Of a stretch of DNA of 64,000 nucleotides, positions 29,464 to 37,161 are shown piece by piece. The notes beneath the pieces were generated by a model, which saw nothing but the letters and a program-made list of their open reading frames with translations, was not told where the DNA came from and did not search any database. Position numbers and translations under genes: made by a program. Origin of the DNA: JACVRW01 sp034664125 (GTDB taxonomy: Bacteria > Actinomycetota > Thermoleophilia > Solirubrobacterales > Thermoleophilaceae); the NCBI GenBank assembly GCA_034664125.1, contig JAXDIG010000017.1, positions 1 through 64,000 of the forward strand. Direction: 5' to 3'. The stretch's first letter is position 1; each line of letters starts with the position of its first letter.

Positions 29464-30600
29464 ATGGCCAACGATGAAGCGACAACCGAAACGCGAAAGC
29501 TGCTCGCGCTCGACGGCGGCGGAATCCGCGGCTTGATCACGCTCGAGGTGCTGGCCGCCATCGAGGAGCGCCTGAGAGAGGAGCTCGACGAAGACGACCA
29601 GTTCGTCCTCAGCGACTACTTCGACTACATCGCCGGCACGAGCACCGGGGCGATCGTCGCCACCTGCCTGTCGCTGGGCATGCCGGTCGATCGCGTGCGC
29701 CGCTTCTACGAGGAGAGCGGCAAGGAGATGTTCGACAAGGTCAGCCTGCTGCGTCGCTTCCGGAGCAAGTTCGCGGACGAGAAGCTCGCCGCTCGGCTTA
29801 AGGACGAGGTCGGCGAGGACACGACCCTGGGCAGCAGCGACCTGCGCACGTTGCTCTTGATCGTCATGCGCAACGCGAGCACCGACTCGCCCTGGCCCGT
29901 CTCCAACAACCCGAAGGCCAAGTACAACGATCCGAAGCGCGCGTACAGCAACCTCAAGCTGCCGCTGTGGCAGCTCGTGCGCGCCAGCACCGCGGCGCCC
30001 ACCTTCTTCCCGCCGGAGGTCATCGACGTCGGCGCCCCGGAGCCGTTCGTCTTCGTCGACGGTGGCGTGACCGTCTACAACAACCCGGCCTTCCTGCTGT
30101 TCCTGATGGCAACCCTGAAGCCCTACCAATTGTGTTGGCCGGTGGGGGAGGAGCGCATGTTGCTCGTGTCGGTCGGCACGGGTACCAGCCCGAAGGCGAA
30201 CGCGGAGCTGGAGCCCGAGGACATGAACCTGATCTACAACGCGACGTCGGTGCCGGCGGCGCTCATGTTCTCCGCGCTCAACGAGCAGGATCTGCTCTGC
30301 CGGGTCTTCGGCGCCTGCCGCCACGGCGAGGCTCTCGACCGCGAGGTGGAGGACCTCAAGGGCGCCACCGGCCCGGTCGACGCGAAGCTGTTCAGCTACG
30401 TCCGCTACAACGCCGAGCTCTCCGAGGAATGGCTGTCCGACCACGACCTCGGCCATATCCGCCCGCGCGACGTGCAGCGCCTGGACTCCACCAGCCACAT
30501 GGCCGAGCTCCAGGAGGTGGGACGGAAGGTCGGCACGGAGGTTTCCGCCGGCCACTTTGAGGGCTTTCCGGCGATTGCCTCGCCCGCCGATCCGCGTTAG
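29464..30600 (+). CDS. Patatin-like phospholipase with complete catalytic site
   Basis: A 378-residue patatin-family lipase. All motifs are intact: oxyanion loop DGGGIRG (residues 17-23), nucleophile GTSTG with Ser60, and the acid in DGGV at Asp199. Patatins of this type (CapV-like) are membrane-degrading effectors of CBASS and related systems, but also act as housekeeping phospholipases. There is no signal peptide. It starts 10 bases after the previous stop, behind a GAGGGGCGG ribosome binding site, which places it in the operon and supports an effector role. Confidence 0.88.
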   Translation: MANDEATTETRKLLALDGGGIRGLITLEVLAAIEERLREELDEDDQFVLSDYFDYIAGTSTGAIVATCLSLGMPVDRVRRFYEESGKEMFDKVSLLRRFRSKFADEKLAARLKDEVGEDTTLGSSDLRTLLLIVMRNASTDSPWPVSNNPKAKYNDPKRAYSNLKLPLWQLVRASTAAPTFFPPEVIDVGAPEPFVFVDGGVTVYNNPAFLLFLMATLKPYQLCWPVGEERMLLVSVGTGTSPKANAELEPEDMNLIYNATSVPAALMFSALNEQDLLCRVFGACRHGEALDREVEDLKGATGPVDAKLFSYVRYNAELSEEWLSDHDLGHIRPRDVQRLDSTSHMAELQEVGRKVGTEVSAGHFEGFPAIASPADPR

Positions 30601-30614
30601 CGTCCCGCACTGCG

Positions 30615-31313
30615 TTGAAGATCTTCGTCGCCCACGGCTTCAATGAACGTGACGCATGGATTCGCACCATGGTTATTCCGATCATGGGCTACCTCGGTAT
30701 CGAGCCGGTGATCGGCGAAGCGTTCGAGGGAGAGCAGATTCCGCCCGGGGTGATCGATCGAATCAGAGAATCGGACGCCTTCATCGGGTTCCTCACGCAA
30801 CGCGGCGACCCAGACCAGCAGGGCGTCTACCGCACTCACGACTGGGTGCAGACCGAGATCGGCGCCGCGGTGATGGCGCCTCTGGACAAGGTGCTCACGG
30901 TGCGCGAGGTTGGGATCGACGACCAAGGCGGACTCGGGGGCAATCGTCAGTGGATGGTCTACGAGGAGTCGAAGCGAGCCGAGTTCCTGGTGGAGCTCGT
31001 CGGTGTGCTCAGGCGCTGGGCCGGTGGAATCGACGTCACGCTGAGGGTCACCCCGGACGACGTCGCGAAGGAGCTGGCGGACTACGTCGACCGCTCAGCG
31101 GCCGACTGCACGTACAGGGTCAAGAAAGGTGGCCGGACATCCCCACCGCGGCCGGCGACGATCTCTGTCGAGACGGGGGGTCCGACGATCTGGGCAGGTG
31201 GCATCCCGCAGAGCACGATGGTCGGCTTTCAGGTCGAGGCCGCCGGGATGACCTGGACCTCCTCGTACATGAGCGTGGAGTCGCTCGACGTCGAGTTGAG
31301 AAAGGTGCGCTGA
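30615..31313 (+). CDS. TIR-domain protein with unknown C-terminal domain
   Basis: A 232-residue protein. The N-terminal domain (about 1-140) is TIR-like: MKIFVAHGFNERD, SDAFIGFLTQRGD, then DWVQTEIG, a WxxxE motif with Trp77 and Glu81, the position of the NADase catalytic glutamate in TIR enzymes. Residues about 145-232 are a separate region rich in beta residues that I do not recognise. The start is TTG at 30615, the first start-like codon in the frame, 14 bases after the patatin stop. The stop overlaps the next ATG (TGATG), so translation is coupled to the YEATS-patatin gene. Confidence 0.78.
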   Translation: MKIFVAHGFNERDAWIRTMVIPIMGYLGIEPVIGEAFEGEQIPPGVIDRIRESDAFIGFLTQRGDPDQQGVYRTHDWVQTEIGAAVMAPLDKVLTVREVGIDDQGGLGGNRQWMVYEESKRAEFLVELVGVLRRWAGGIDVTLRVTPDDVAKELADYVDRSAADCTYRVKKGGRTSPPRPATISVETGGPTIWAGGIPQSTMVGFQVEAAGMTWTSSYMSVESLDVELRKVR

Positions 31314-32692
31314 TGGCGCTGACCATCGGGCAGGACTCGCACTACGAGGGCAATAGCTCCTGGACCTGGCGGGCCTGGATCGAAGGGCCGGATGAGCAGC
31401 TCGATGCGGTGGACCACGTGATCTATGTGCTTCATCCCACCTTCCCGGAGCCCGAGCGAGTCGTCAGAGATCGCGAGAGCAAGTTCCGACTCGAGGCGTA
31501 CGGCTGGGGCGTGTTCCGCCTGTACGCGACGGTCGTGTACAAGGACGGCACCGAGGAGCCGCTGGAACGGGATCTGGTATTCGAGTCGGCATCGGAGGAG
31601 TTCCCGGTGCTTCCCGGTGCCGAGGCCCCCGCCCCCGTCAAGGCCAGCCCCGGGACCCATGAGCAGACGGCGCCCTGGCGGCCCGAGGGCGGGGATGCCG
31701 ATGGCGTCTTCGAAGGGGGAGCGGCGGCGCCGATCGCGATCGTGGGAGCCCTGTTGGGGGCAGAGGACACCGGCAAGGTGACCCGGTGGGTCAACCTGGT
31801 CGGGAGCTCAGGCGGCGCGCTGGTCGCGGCGCTGCTCGCCGTCGGCTACCAGCCCCGCGAGCTGGACGACCTCCTGCGCGAAACCGATCTCGAACGCTTT
31901 CTTGACCGCGGGCCGTGGGGAATCTTCGGCCAGGCCTTCAACCTGTTGGGGCACCAGGGCATGGCCTCCGGCAAGTACTTCACGGAGTGGCTGCGGGATC
32001 GGTTCGAGGAGCGGCTCGGCAAGCGCGATCCGACCTTCGCGGATGTGGTGGACCCGGAGCTGGTCGGGTCCCTGAGCCCTACGGGCAAGTACCGGCTCAG
32101 GACGATCGCCTCGGACATCACGTCCGGCCGCATGATCGTCTTTCCGGACGACGTCGAGCAGTACACCGACAGGGACGGCCGGCCCTTCCGGCGCGACGAC
32201 TTTCCGCTGACCGACGCCGTCCGGATGAGCATGAGCATCCCGATCGTCTTCACGCCGCAGAAGCTGCATCGCCAGGAGCGCGAGTACTACGTGGTCGATG
32301 GCCGCCTGCTGTCGTCGTTTCCGATCTCGCTGTTCGACAGCCCCAATCCGAAGCGGCCGACCTGGGGCTTTCACGTGCATGGGGGCTCCGGGGCCGAACG
32401 CCTGCCCTACCGCCGTCTCTCCCGGGACCTCAAGCTGATCCCCCTGACGGAGGCCATGATCACCGCGGTGATCGAGGCGTGGGACACGCGCTACCTGTCC
32501 CCGGACACGGCCGCTCGGACGGTGAACATCGAGACGCGCGACATCCGCTCGAACGACTTCAAGCTCTCCGCGGAGCAGCGCGAGGAACTCCACCGGTGCG
32601 GGTACCAGGCCGCCCTGGAGTTCTTCGGCTCGACGCGCGACTACTTCAACTCGTTCGGAGCGGGCCTGTCCGAGCCCGTTGCGGCCGGCTGA
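31313..32692 (+). CDS. Prokaryotic YEATS domain fused to a patatin domain
   Basis: A 459-residue fusion. Residues about 5-95 match the prokaryotic YEATS fold: WRAWIEGPDEQLDAVDHVIY, LHPTFPEPERVVRDRES, EAYGWGVFRLY. Residues about 125-440 are a patatin-type lipase fold with nucleophile GSSGG (Ser166) and the acid block VDGRLLSSFPI (Asp329). The oxyanion loop, normally GGGxKG, reads GGAAAP after Glu134, and DGG is DGR, so activity may be weakened or altered. Prokaryotic YEATS domains are linked to conflict systems and are thought to bind modified proteins or nucleotides (family knowledge). Coupled to the TIR gene by TGATG. Confidence 0.8.
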   Translation: MALTIGQDSHYEGNSSWTWRAWIEGPDEQLDAVDHVIYVLHPTFPEPERVVRDRESKFRLEAYGWGVFRLYATVVYKDGTEEPLERDLVFESASEEFPVLPGAEAPAPVKASPGTHEQTAPWRPEGGDADGVFEGGAAAPIAIVGALLGAEDTGKVTRWVNLVGSSGGALVAALLAVGYQPRELDDLLRETDLERFLDRGPWGIFGQAFNLLGHQGMASGKYFTEWLRDRFEERLGKRDPTFADVVDPELVGSLSPTGKYRLRTIASDITSGRMIVFPDDVEQYTDRDGRPFRRDDFPLTDAVRMSMSIPIVFTPQKLHRQEREYYVVDGRLLSSFPISLFDSPNPKRPTWGFHVHGGSGAERLPYRRLSRDLKLIPLTEAMITAVIEAWDTRYLSPDTAARTVNIETRDIRSNDFKLSAEQREELHRCGYQAALEFFGSTRDYFNSFGAGLSEPVAAG

Positions 32693-32708
32693 AGTAGCGT
32701 CCGGAACG

Positions 32709-33665
32709 ATGGCGTCCGAATCATTCTCACTGACCTCAGGCGTCATCTCGCTGCTGGGCGCCCCTCACGTGACCGTGGAGGACCTGCCCGGAAGCGGCGC
32801 CAAGGCGGCCTTCCTCGGCTTCCCGTTCGAGGGCGGAAACCAGGCGCTCGAGCGCCCAGGGTCGGCCAATGGCCCACAGGCGCTCCGTATCGCGTCGACC
32901 ATGGCGAACCCGTGGTCGTTCGACTGGGATGTCGATCTCATCGAGGCGTACGACCTCGTCGATTGCGGCGACGCGCCGGTCGTCGTCGGCAACCTGGCAC
33001 GGACGCACGAGGCGGTCGAGCACGCGATCCATTCGATCTTGAGGGCAGGCGCGATTCCGATCACGGTCGGCGGAGACCACTCCCTGGTCATACCGGGCGC
33101 TCGCGCGCTGTCTCGGTTCCTCGGTCCCGAGAAGCGAATGGGCTACCTGCAGATCGACGCTCATCTCGACGCCGGGGTCGAGATCGGCGGGGAGCGCAAC
33201 ACCAACTGCAGCGGGTTGGTCCGAGCCGAGGAGCTGCCGAACGTCTCAGCGGAGAACATGGCGATCATCGGCATCCGCGGTCAGATCAACGTCCGCGAGT
33301 GGTGGGACGAGGTGCGCGCCCGCCAGATCCGGGTCTACCCGATGAGCGAGGTGCTCGAGCGCGGCTTCAAGGTCACGGCGCAGGAAGCGCTCGACCGCGT
33401 CTGGGATGGCGTCGATGGCGTCTACGTCAGCTTCGACACCGACTCGATCGATTCGGCGGCGGTGCCCGGCACCACCGGACCGGAGCCCGGCGGCCTAACG
33501 TCGCACGAGATCCTTCAGCTCGGAGGGTGGATCGGCGAGCGGGGCCTTACCGCCGTCGACAACGTCGAGCTCTGCCCCGTCTACGACCCCAGTGGCATCA
33601 CCGCCAAATTGGTGTGGTCGGTGATCGCCGAGATGCTGTTTGCGCACGCCAAGCACCATCTCTGA
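32709..33665 (+). CDS. Ureohydrolase (agmatinase/arginase family)
   Basis: A 318-residue hydrolase that would release urea from a guanidino compound. All six di-manganese ligands are present: His124 in GGDHS, Asp150, His152 and Asp154 in DAHLD, and Asp243 and Asp245 in FDTDSID. The substrate (agmatine, arginine, guanidinobutyrate or other) cannot be assigned. It begins 16 bases after the YEATS-patatin gene, but a TAGCGT box eight bases before its ATG suggests its own leaderless promoter. It could be an unrelated neighbour of the operon. Confidence 0.85.
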   Translation: MASESFSLTSGVISLLGAPHVTVEDLPGSGAKAAFLGFPFEGGNQALERPGSANGPQALRIASTMANPWSFDWDVDLIEAYDLVDCGDAPVVVGNLARTHEAVEHAIHSILRAGAIPITVGGDHSLVIPGARALSRFLGPEKRMGYLQIDAHLDAGVEIGGERNTNCSGLVRAEELPNVSAENMAIIGIRGQINVREWWDEVRARQIRVYPMSEVLERGFKVTAQEALDRVWDGVDGVYVSFDTDSIDSAAVPGTTGPEPGGLTSHEILQLGGWIGERGLTAVDNVELCPVYDPSGITAKLVWSVIAEMLFAHAKHHL

Positions 33666-33784
33666 CCGCGGTGAAGCGATCGCGGCGAGCACTCGGTCGA
33701 GGTCGGCAGGGGACAGTGCTGTTGCTGAAGCTCCAGATCGGTGTGGTGGACGCCCCGAAGTACCGTCTCTGACGCGTCTCTACG

Positions 33785-34366
33785 TCAGCGCGCGCGCAGC
33801 CCGTCGAGCATGAGGCGCAGGTAGCGCCGCCAGTCCAGGTGGGCTCCCGCCTGCTGAGCGGCGGCGATCCTGCCGAAGCCGCACATCATCATCGGGATGT
33901 CGTCGGGGCCGGCGTCGTGACGCATGTCGCCCTCGGTCTTCGCCTTCTCGACGAGCCGGGCGGTGAGCTCGCGCAGGCGCCGCGCGGCATCCGTCTCGGT
34001 CGGCGCGCCGGCCAGGACCTCGCACATGCCCTGGTCGCTGGCCGAGAACTCGGCCGAGTCCCACACCAGCCGCTCCACGGCGTCCCAGGCGCTGCCCGGC
34101 TGCGCGGAAGCTCGCTCGCAGATCTCCACGAGGCCTCCAAAGTGCGCCTCGCTCAACGCGGTGAGCAGCGCAGCCTTCGTGGGGAAGTGCCGGTAGACCG
34201 TGCCGACCCCGACTCCCGCGCGGGCGGCGATCGAGGCCATGTCCGCCTCGAGACCCTCCTCGGCGAACGCTGCGCGCGCGCCCTCGAGCACCTTGGTCCG
34301 ATTGCGCGCGGCATCCGCCCGCAGGGGGCGGACCGAGATCTCGGGATGTGGCGAGGTACTTGACAA
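33785..34366 (-). CDS. TetR-family repressor of the adjacent MFS gene
   Basis: A 193-residue TetR regulator with an N-terminal helix-turn-helix (MASIAARAGVGVGTVYRHFPTK, about 42-63) and a helical ligand-binding C-terminal domain. It is divergent from an EmrB/QacA-type MFS gene; the shared region holds a good promoter with a palindrome inside. It probably represses the pump and is released by a pump substrate (inference). The start appears to be TTG at 34366, inside the promoter's spacer region, so its own transcription would also be controlled. Confidence 0.88.
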   Translation of the reverse strand: MSSTSPHPEISVRPLRADAARNRTKVLEGARAAFAEEGLEADMASIAARAGVGVGTVYRHFPTKAALLTALSEAHFGGLVEICERASAQPGSAWDAVERLVWDSAEFSASDQGMCEVLAGAPTETDAARRLRELTARLVEKAKTEGDMRHDAGPDDIPMMMCGFGRIAAAQQAGAHLDWRRYLRLMLDGLRAR

Positions 34367-34402
34367 GCGGAATCAGTGTTCCGTATAGTGACCGCTTAGC
34401 GG
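34360..34402 (+). promoter_or_regulatory. MFS promoter with TetR operator in the spacer
   Basis: TTGACA (34360-34365) and TATAGT (34384-34389) are separated by 18 bp, a strong housekeeping-type promoter for the MFS gene. The spacer holds an inverted repeat CGGAA-TCAGTG-TTCCG (34368-34383), where a bound dimer would block polymerase. A second palindrome, CCGCT-T-AGCGG (34392-34402), lies just after the -10. Confidence 0.7.
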
Positions 34403-34450
34403 AAGCGGAATTCCCCTTCTGGGAGATTACACCAGACCCAAGGCGGCACA

Positions 34451-35923
34451 ATGACCAGTCCCGAAACAGCACTCGAGCGCAGGTGGTTGGCCCTTTGGCT
34501 GCTTGCCGCCTCGCAGTTCATCGTGGTGCTCGACGCCTCGATCGTGAACGTCGCGCTCCCGTCGATCGGGCAGGCGCTCGAATTCTCGCAGGGGAACCTG
34601 CCCTGGGTCGTAAATGCCTACGTGCTCACGTTCGGAGGCTTCCTGCTGCTGGGCGGGCGCATGGCCGACCTGCTCGGGCGCCGGCGCGTGTTCATGGCCG
34701 GGCTGCTGCTGGTCGCGGTCGCGTCGCTCGCGGCAGGCTTCGCCACCAACGAGGCCCAGCTGATCGCGGCCCGCGCGACGCAGGGTCTGGGCGCGGCGAT
34801 CATCTCGCCCTCGGCCCTGTCGATTGTCACCACCACCTTCAGCGACGGTGCGGAGCGCAACAAGGCGCTCGGGGTGTGGGGTGCGGTCGCCGGAGCGGGC
34901 GGCGCCGCCGGCGTATTGCTCGGCGGGATCCTCACCGACGGGCTCGGCTGGGAATGGGTGCTCTGGGTCAACGTGCCGGTGGCGCTCGTCGTGCTGATGC
35001 TCGCGCCGCGCGTGATCGCGGAGACCCGCTCGGAGTCGGCCACGCGCCACTTCGACGTGGCCGGGGCGGTGAGCGTCACCGCCGGGCTGTCGGTGCTCGT
35101 CTACGCACTCGTGGACGCGACCGACGCCGGCTGGGGATCGGCCAAGACGCTCGGGCTGATCGGGCTGGCCGGCGCGCTGATCGCGGCATTCGTGGCGATC
35201 GAGGTGCGCTCGGAGGCGCCGCTGATGCCGATGCGGATCTTCCGCAACCGGACCCTCTCCGGTGCGAACGTCGTCGGGCTGCTTGTGGGCGGGTCGCTCT
35301 TCTCGATGTTCTTCTTCATCACCCTCTACATGCAGCAGGTGCTCGGCTACAGCGCGATCGACGCGGGGCTGGCCTACCTGCCGCTCGCGATCATGATCAG
35401 CGTCTCGGCGGGGGTGGCGTCGCAGCTCGTAACGCGCGTGGGCTTCAAGCCCGTGCTCGCGATCGGGATGGGACTGATCGCCACGGCGCTCGCGTGGTTC
35501 TCGCGGGTCTCGGTCGACGGTGGGTTCGCGACGGACATCCTGGGGCCGTCACTCGTGGCCGCCGCCGGATTGGGCTTTGCCTTCGTCACGACCACGATCG
35601 CCGCGGTCTCAGGCGTGCGGGACGAGGAGTCCGGCCTGGCAAGCGGGCTGATCAACACGTCCCAGCAGATCGGAGGAGCGCTCGGCCTCGCGGTGCTGGC
35701 GACGTTCGCGACCTCGCGGACCGAGGACCTGACGGCAAGCTCGAACGGCAGCCCGGCCGCGCTGACGAACGCGCTCAACGAGGGGTTCCAGTCGGCGTTC
35801 ATGGCCGGTGCGGGGATCGCCGTCCTCGGCCTTGTCCTGACGCTGGTCCTGATCCGTGGCCGCGACAGCCGCGCGCACGTCGAGCTGGGGAGCGCCGCGG
35901 AGGAGGGGCTCGCGAAGGCGTAG
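34451..35923 (+). CDS. MFS drug exporter, DHA2 (EmrB/QacA) family
   Basis: A 490-residue proton-driven exporter with 14 predicted membrane segments. It has the DHA2 signatures LDASIVNVALPSIG in helix 1 and GRMADLLGRRRVF (motif A) between helices 2 and 3. Substrates are typically lipophilic drugs or endogenous toxic compounds. Its divergent TetR partner and the operator in its promoter suggest substrate induction. Confidence 0.9.
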   Translation: MTSPETALERRWLALWLLAASQFIVVLDASIVNVALPSIGQALEFSQGNLPWVVNAYVLTFGGFLLLGGRMADLLGRRRVFMAGLLLVAVASLAAGFATNEAQLIAARATQGLGAAIISPSALSIVTTTFSDGAERNKALGVWGAVAGAGGAAGVLLGGILTDGLGWEWVLWVNVPVALVVLMLAPRVIAETRSESATRHFDVAGAVSVTAGLSVLVYALVDATDAGWGSAKTLGLIGLAGALIAAFVAIEVRSEAPLMPMRIFRNRTLSGANVVGLLVGGSLFSMFFFITLYMQQVLGYSAIDAGLAYLPLAIMISVSAGVASQLVTRVGFKPVLAIGMGLIATALAWFSRVSVDGGFATDILGPSLVAAAGLGFAFVTTTIAAVSGVRDEESGLASGLINTSQQIGGALGLAVLATFATSRTEDLTASSNGSPAALTNALNEGFQSAFMAGAGIAVLGLVLTLVLIRGRDSRAHVELGSAAEEGLAKA

Positions 35924-35939
35924 GCCCCTCTCGAGAAAA

Positions 35940-36025
<86 letters not shown>

Positions 36026-36080
36026 GTGACGCGCTGAGTATAGAGCGGCCTTGATGTCGTCCGACAGGGGGGATACTCTG

Positions 36081-36094
36081 CGAACACATGTTCG
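36081..36094. promoter_or_regulatory. SOS box (LexA operator)
   Basis: CGAAC-ACAT-GTTCG is a perfect match to the actinobacterial and Gram-positive SOS box (CGAAC-N4-GTTCG), 37 bases before the lexA start. It shows autoregulation of lexA. A GATACT hexamer just upstream (36072-36077) may be the -10 that it covers. Confidence 0.92.
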
Positions 36095-36131
36095 GATTAC
36101 GACATCGGAACCGGCCCCAGGGAGCGTCTGA

Positions 36132-36752
36132 ATGGTCGACCTGAACCTCACCAAGCGCCAGCAGGAGATCTTCGACTTCGTCAAGCGATATGTAGGCGAG
36201 CACGGCTATCCGCCGACCGTGCGCGACATCGGGAAGGCGATCGGGCTCACGTCCTCGTCGACCGTGCACGCCCACCTCGGCAATCTGGAGCGGCTCGGGA
36301 TGCTGCGACGCGACCCGACCAAGCCGCGGGCCATCGAGGTGCTCGTGGACAAGGCACGCCAGTCCGTCAAGCCGGCAGGGCTGCCCGTGGTCGGCCAGGT
36401 GGCGGCGGGTTCGCCGGTGCTGGCCGAGGAGAACATCGAGGAGTACGTCCCGGTGCCGGGCATCGCGGGCGGGGAGGACGGTGAGTTCGTCCTGCGCGTG
36501 AAGGGCGACTCCATGAAGGACGCCGGCATCCTCGACGCCGACTACGTGGTCGTCCGCCGCCAGGACACCGCCGTCGACGGCGAGATCGTCGTGGCGCTGG
36601 TAGGGGAGGAGGCGGAGGCGACCGTCAAGCGCTTCTTCCGCGAGAGCGACCACGTGCGCCTGCAGCCGGAGAACGACGCGCTCGAGCCGATCCTGACCAC
36701 CGATGTCCAGGTGCTCGGCAGGGTGGTCGGGCTGTGCAGGAGGGTCTCATGA
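36132..36752 (+). CDS. lexA: SOS repressor LexA
   Basis: A 206-residue repressor of DNA-damage genes, cleaving itself when RecA-DNA filaments form. The N-terminal winged helix (1-65) has the SSSTVHAHLGNLERLG recognition region. The self-cleavage site is Ala92-Gly93 in VAAGSPV, and the serine/lysine dyad is Ser127 (GDSM) and Lys166 (TVKRF). A consensus SOS box lies upstream. The stop overlaps the ATG of a tiny zinc-ribbon gene (ATGA), which would therefore be damage-induced with it. Confidence 0.97.
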   Translation: MVDLNLTKRQQEIFDFVKRYVGEHGYPPTVRDIGKAIGLTSSSTVHAHLGNLERLGMLRRDPTKPRAIEVLVDKARQSVKPAGLPVVGQVAAGSPVLAEENIEEYVPVPGIAGGEDGEFVLRVKGDSMKDAGILDADYVVVRRQDTAVDGEIVVALVGEEAEATVKRFFRESDHVRLQPENDALEPILTTDVQVLGRVVGLCRRVS

Positions 36753-36967
36753 GCGCCACGCTGCTGGACGCCCCGAGCACGCTGTTCGCGGCGACGCCCC
36801 GCGCCCGCGCGGCAGGCGGACGGCGCCCCACGCTGGAGGAGCTGCTCGACGGCACCTGGCGCACGGCGCGCAGCCACGCCGAGGCGGAGTGCCCGGTGTG
36901 CCACGCCGCGATGCACCTCGACGACGACTTGGCCCGCTGCGGCGGCTGCGGGACGACGCTGTCCTGA
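36749..36967 (+). CDS. Tiny zinc-ribbon protein coupled to lexA
   Basis: A 72-residue protein starting at an ATG that overlaps the lexA stop (ATGA), with a good AGGAGGG ribosome binding site inside the end of lexA. The C-terminal part has two CxxC knuckles, CPVC and CGGC, spaced to bind one zinc as a rubredoxin-like ribbon. The N-terminal half is Ala/Arg-rich with no clear fold. Co-expression with LexA suggests a part in the SOS response, but no function is known. Confidence 0.75.
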   Translation: MSATLLDAPSTLFAATPRARAAGGRRPTLEELLDGTWRTARSHAEAECPVCHAAMHLDDDLARCGGCGTTLS

Positions 36968-37002
36968 GCACGCGGCGGCATGCGCCGCGGGCGCCGCCGG
37001 CA

Positions 37003-37083
37003 CGCGCCCATCCCCGGGACGCCGCCCGCGGCGCCCGGCGCCGCCGCCGGCCCGCGCCCATCCCCGGGACGCCGCCCGCGGCG
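37003..37083. repeat. Direct repeat, two 31-base identical copies
   Basis: A 31-base unit starting CGCGCCCATCCCCGGGACGC occurs at 37003-37033 and 37053-37083, a 50-base period, with similar GC-rich sequence between. It lies in the intergenic stretch between the zinc-ribbon gene and rnpB. I see no open frame of interest in it. Confidence 0.8.
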
Positions 37084-37126
37084 AATCGAATTTTGAGCAG
37101 CTATGTGATGTACAAAATTCGATTCG
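37082..37126. repeat. AT-rich perfect inverted repeat
   Basis: CGAATCGAATTTTG (37082-37095) and its exact complement (37113-37126) flank a 17-base loop. The block is much richer in A and T than its surroundings. It starts at the end of the second direct-repeat copy and ends about 28 bases before the rnpB -10. It could be an operator, a hairpin or an insertion remnant. Confidence 0.8.
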
Positions 37127-37153
37127 TCCCAAGTCAGGCGCTCCGTTCGGCTC

Positions 37154-37159
37154 TAGAAT
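37154..37159 (+). promoter_or_regulatory. Probable -10 of rnpB
   Basis: TAGAAT lies a few bases before the probable 5' end of RNase P RNA. No good -35 is visible at the matching distance. Confidence 0.45.
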
Positions 37160-37161
37160 CT

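Noticed and set aside
27369..33665. Reading the patatin/TIR run as a standard CBASS or Thoeris locus
   Set aside because: No CD-NTase and no SIR2-type ThsA are present in or beside the run, so neither name can be applied.
33671..33772. 33-codon plus-strand frame starting GTG after the ureohydrolase gene
   Set aside because: No ribosome binding site, no -10 at the right distance and no recognisable pattern; too short to support.
37003..37083. Repeats near rnpB considered as a CRISPR remnant
   Set aside because: Only two units with a GC-rich related spacer, no cas genes in the window and no dyad typical of CRISPR repeats in the unit.
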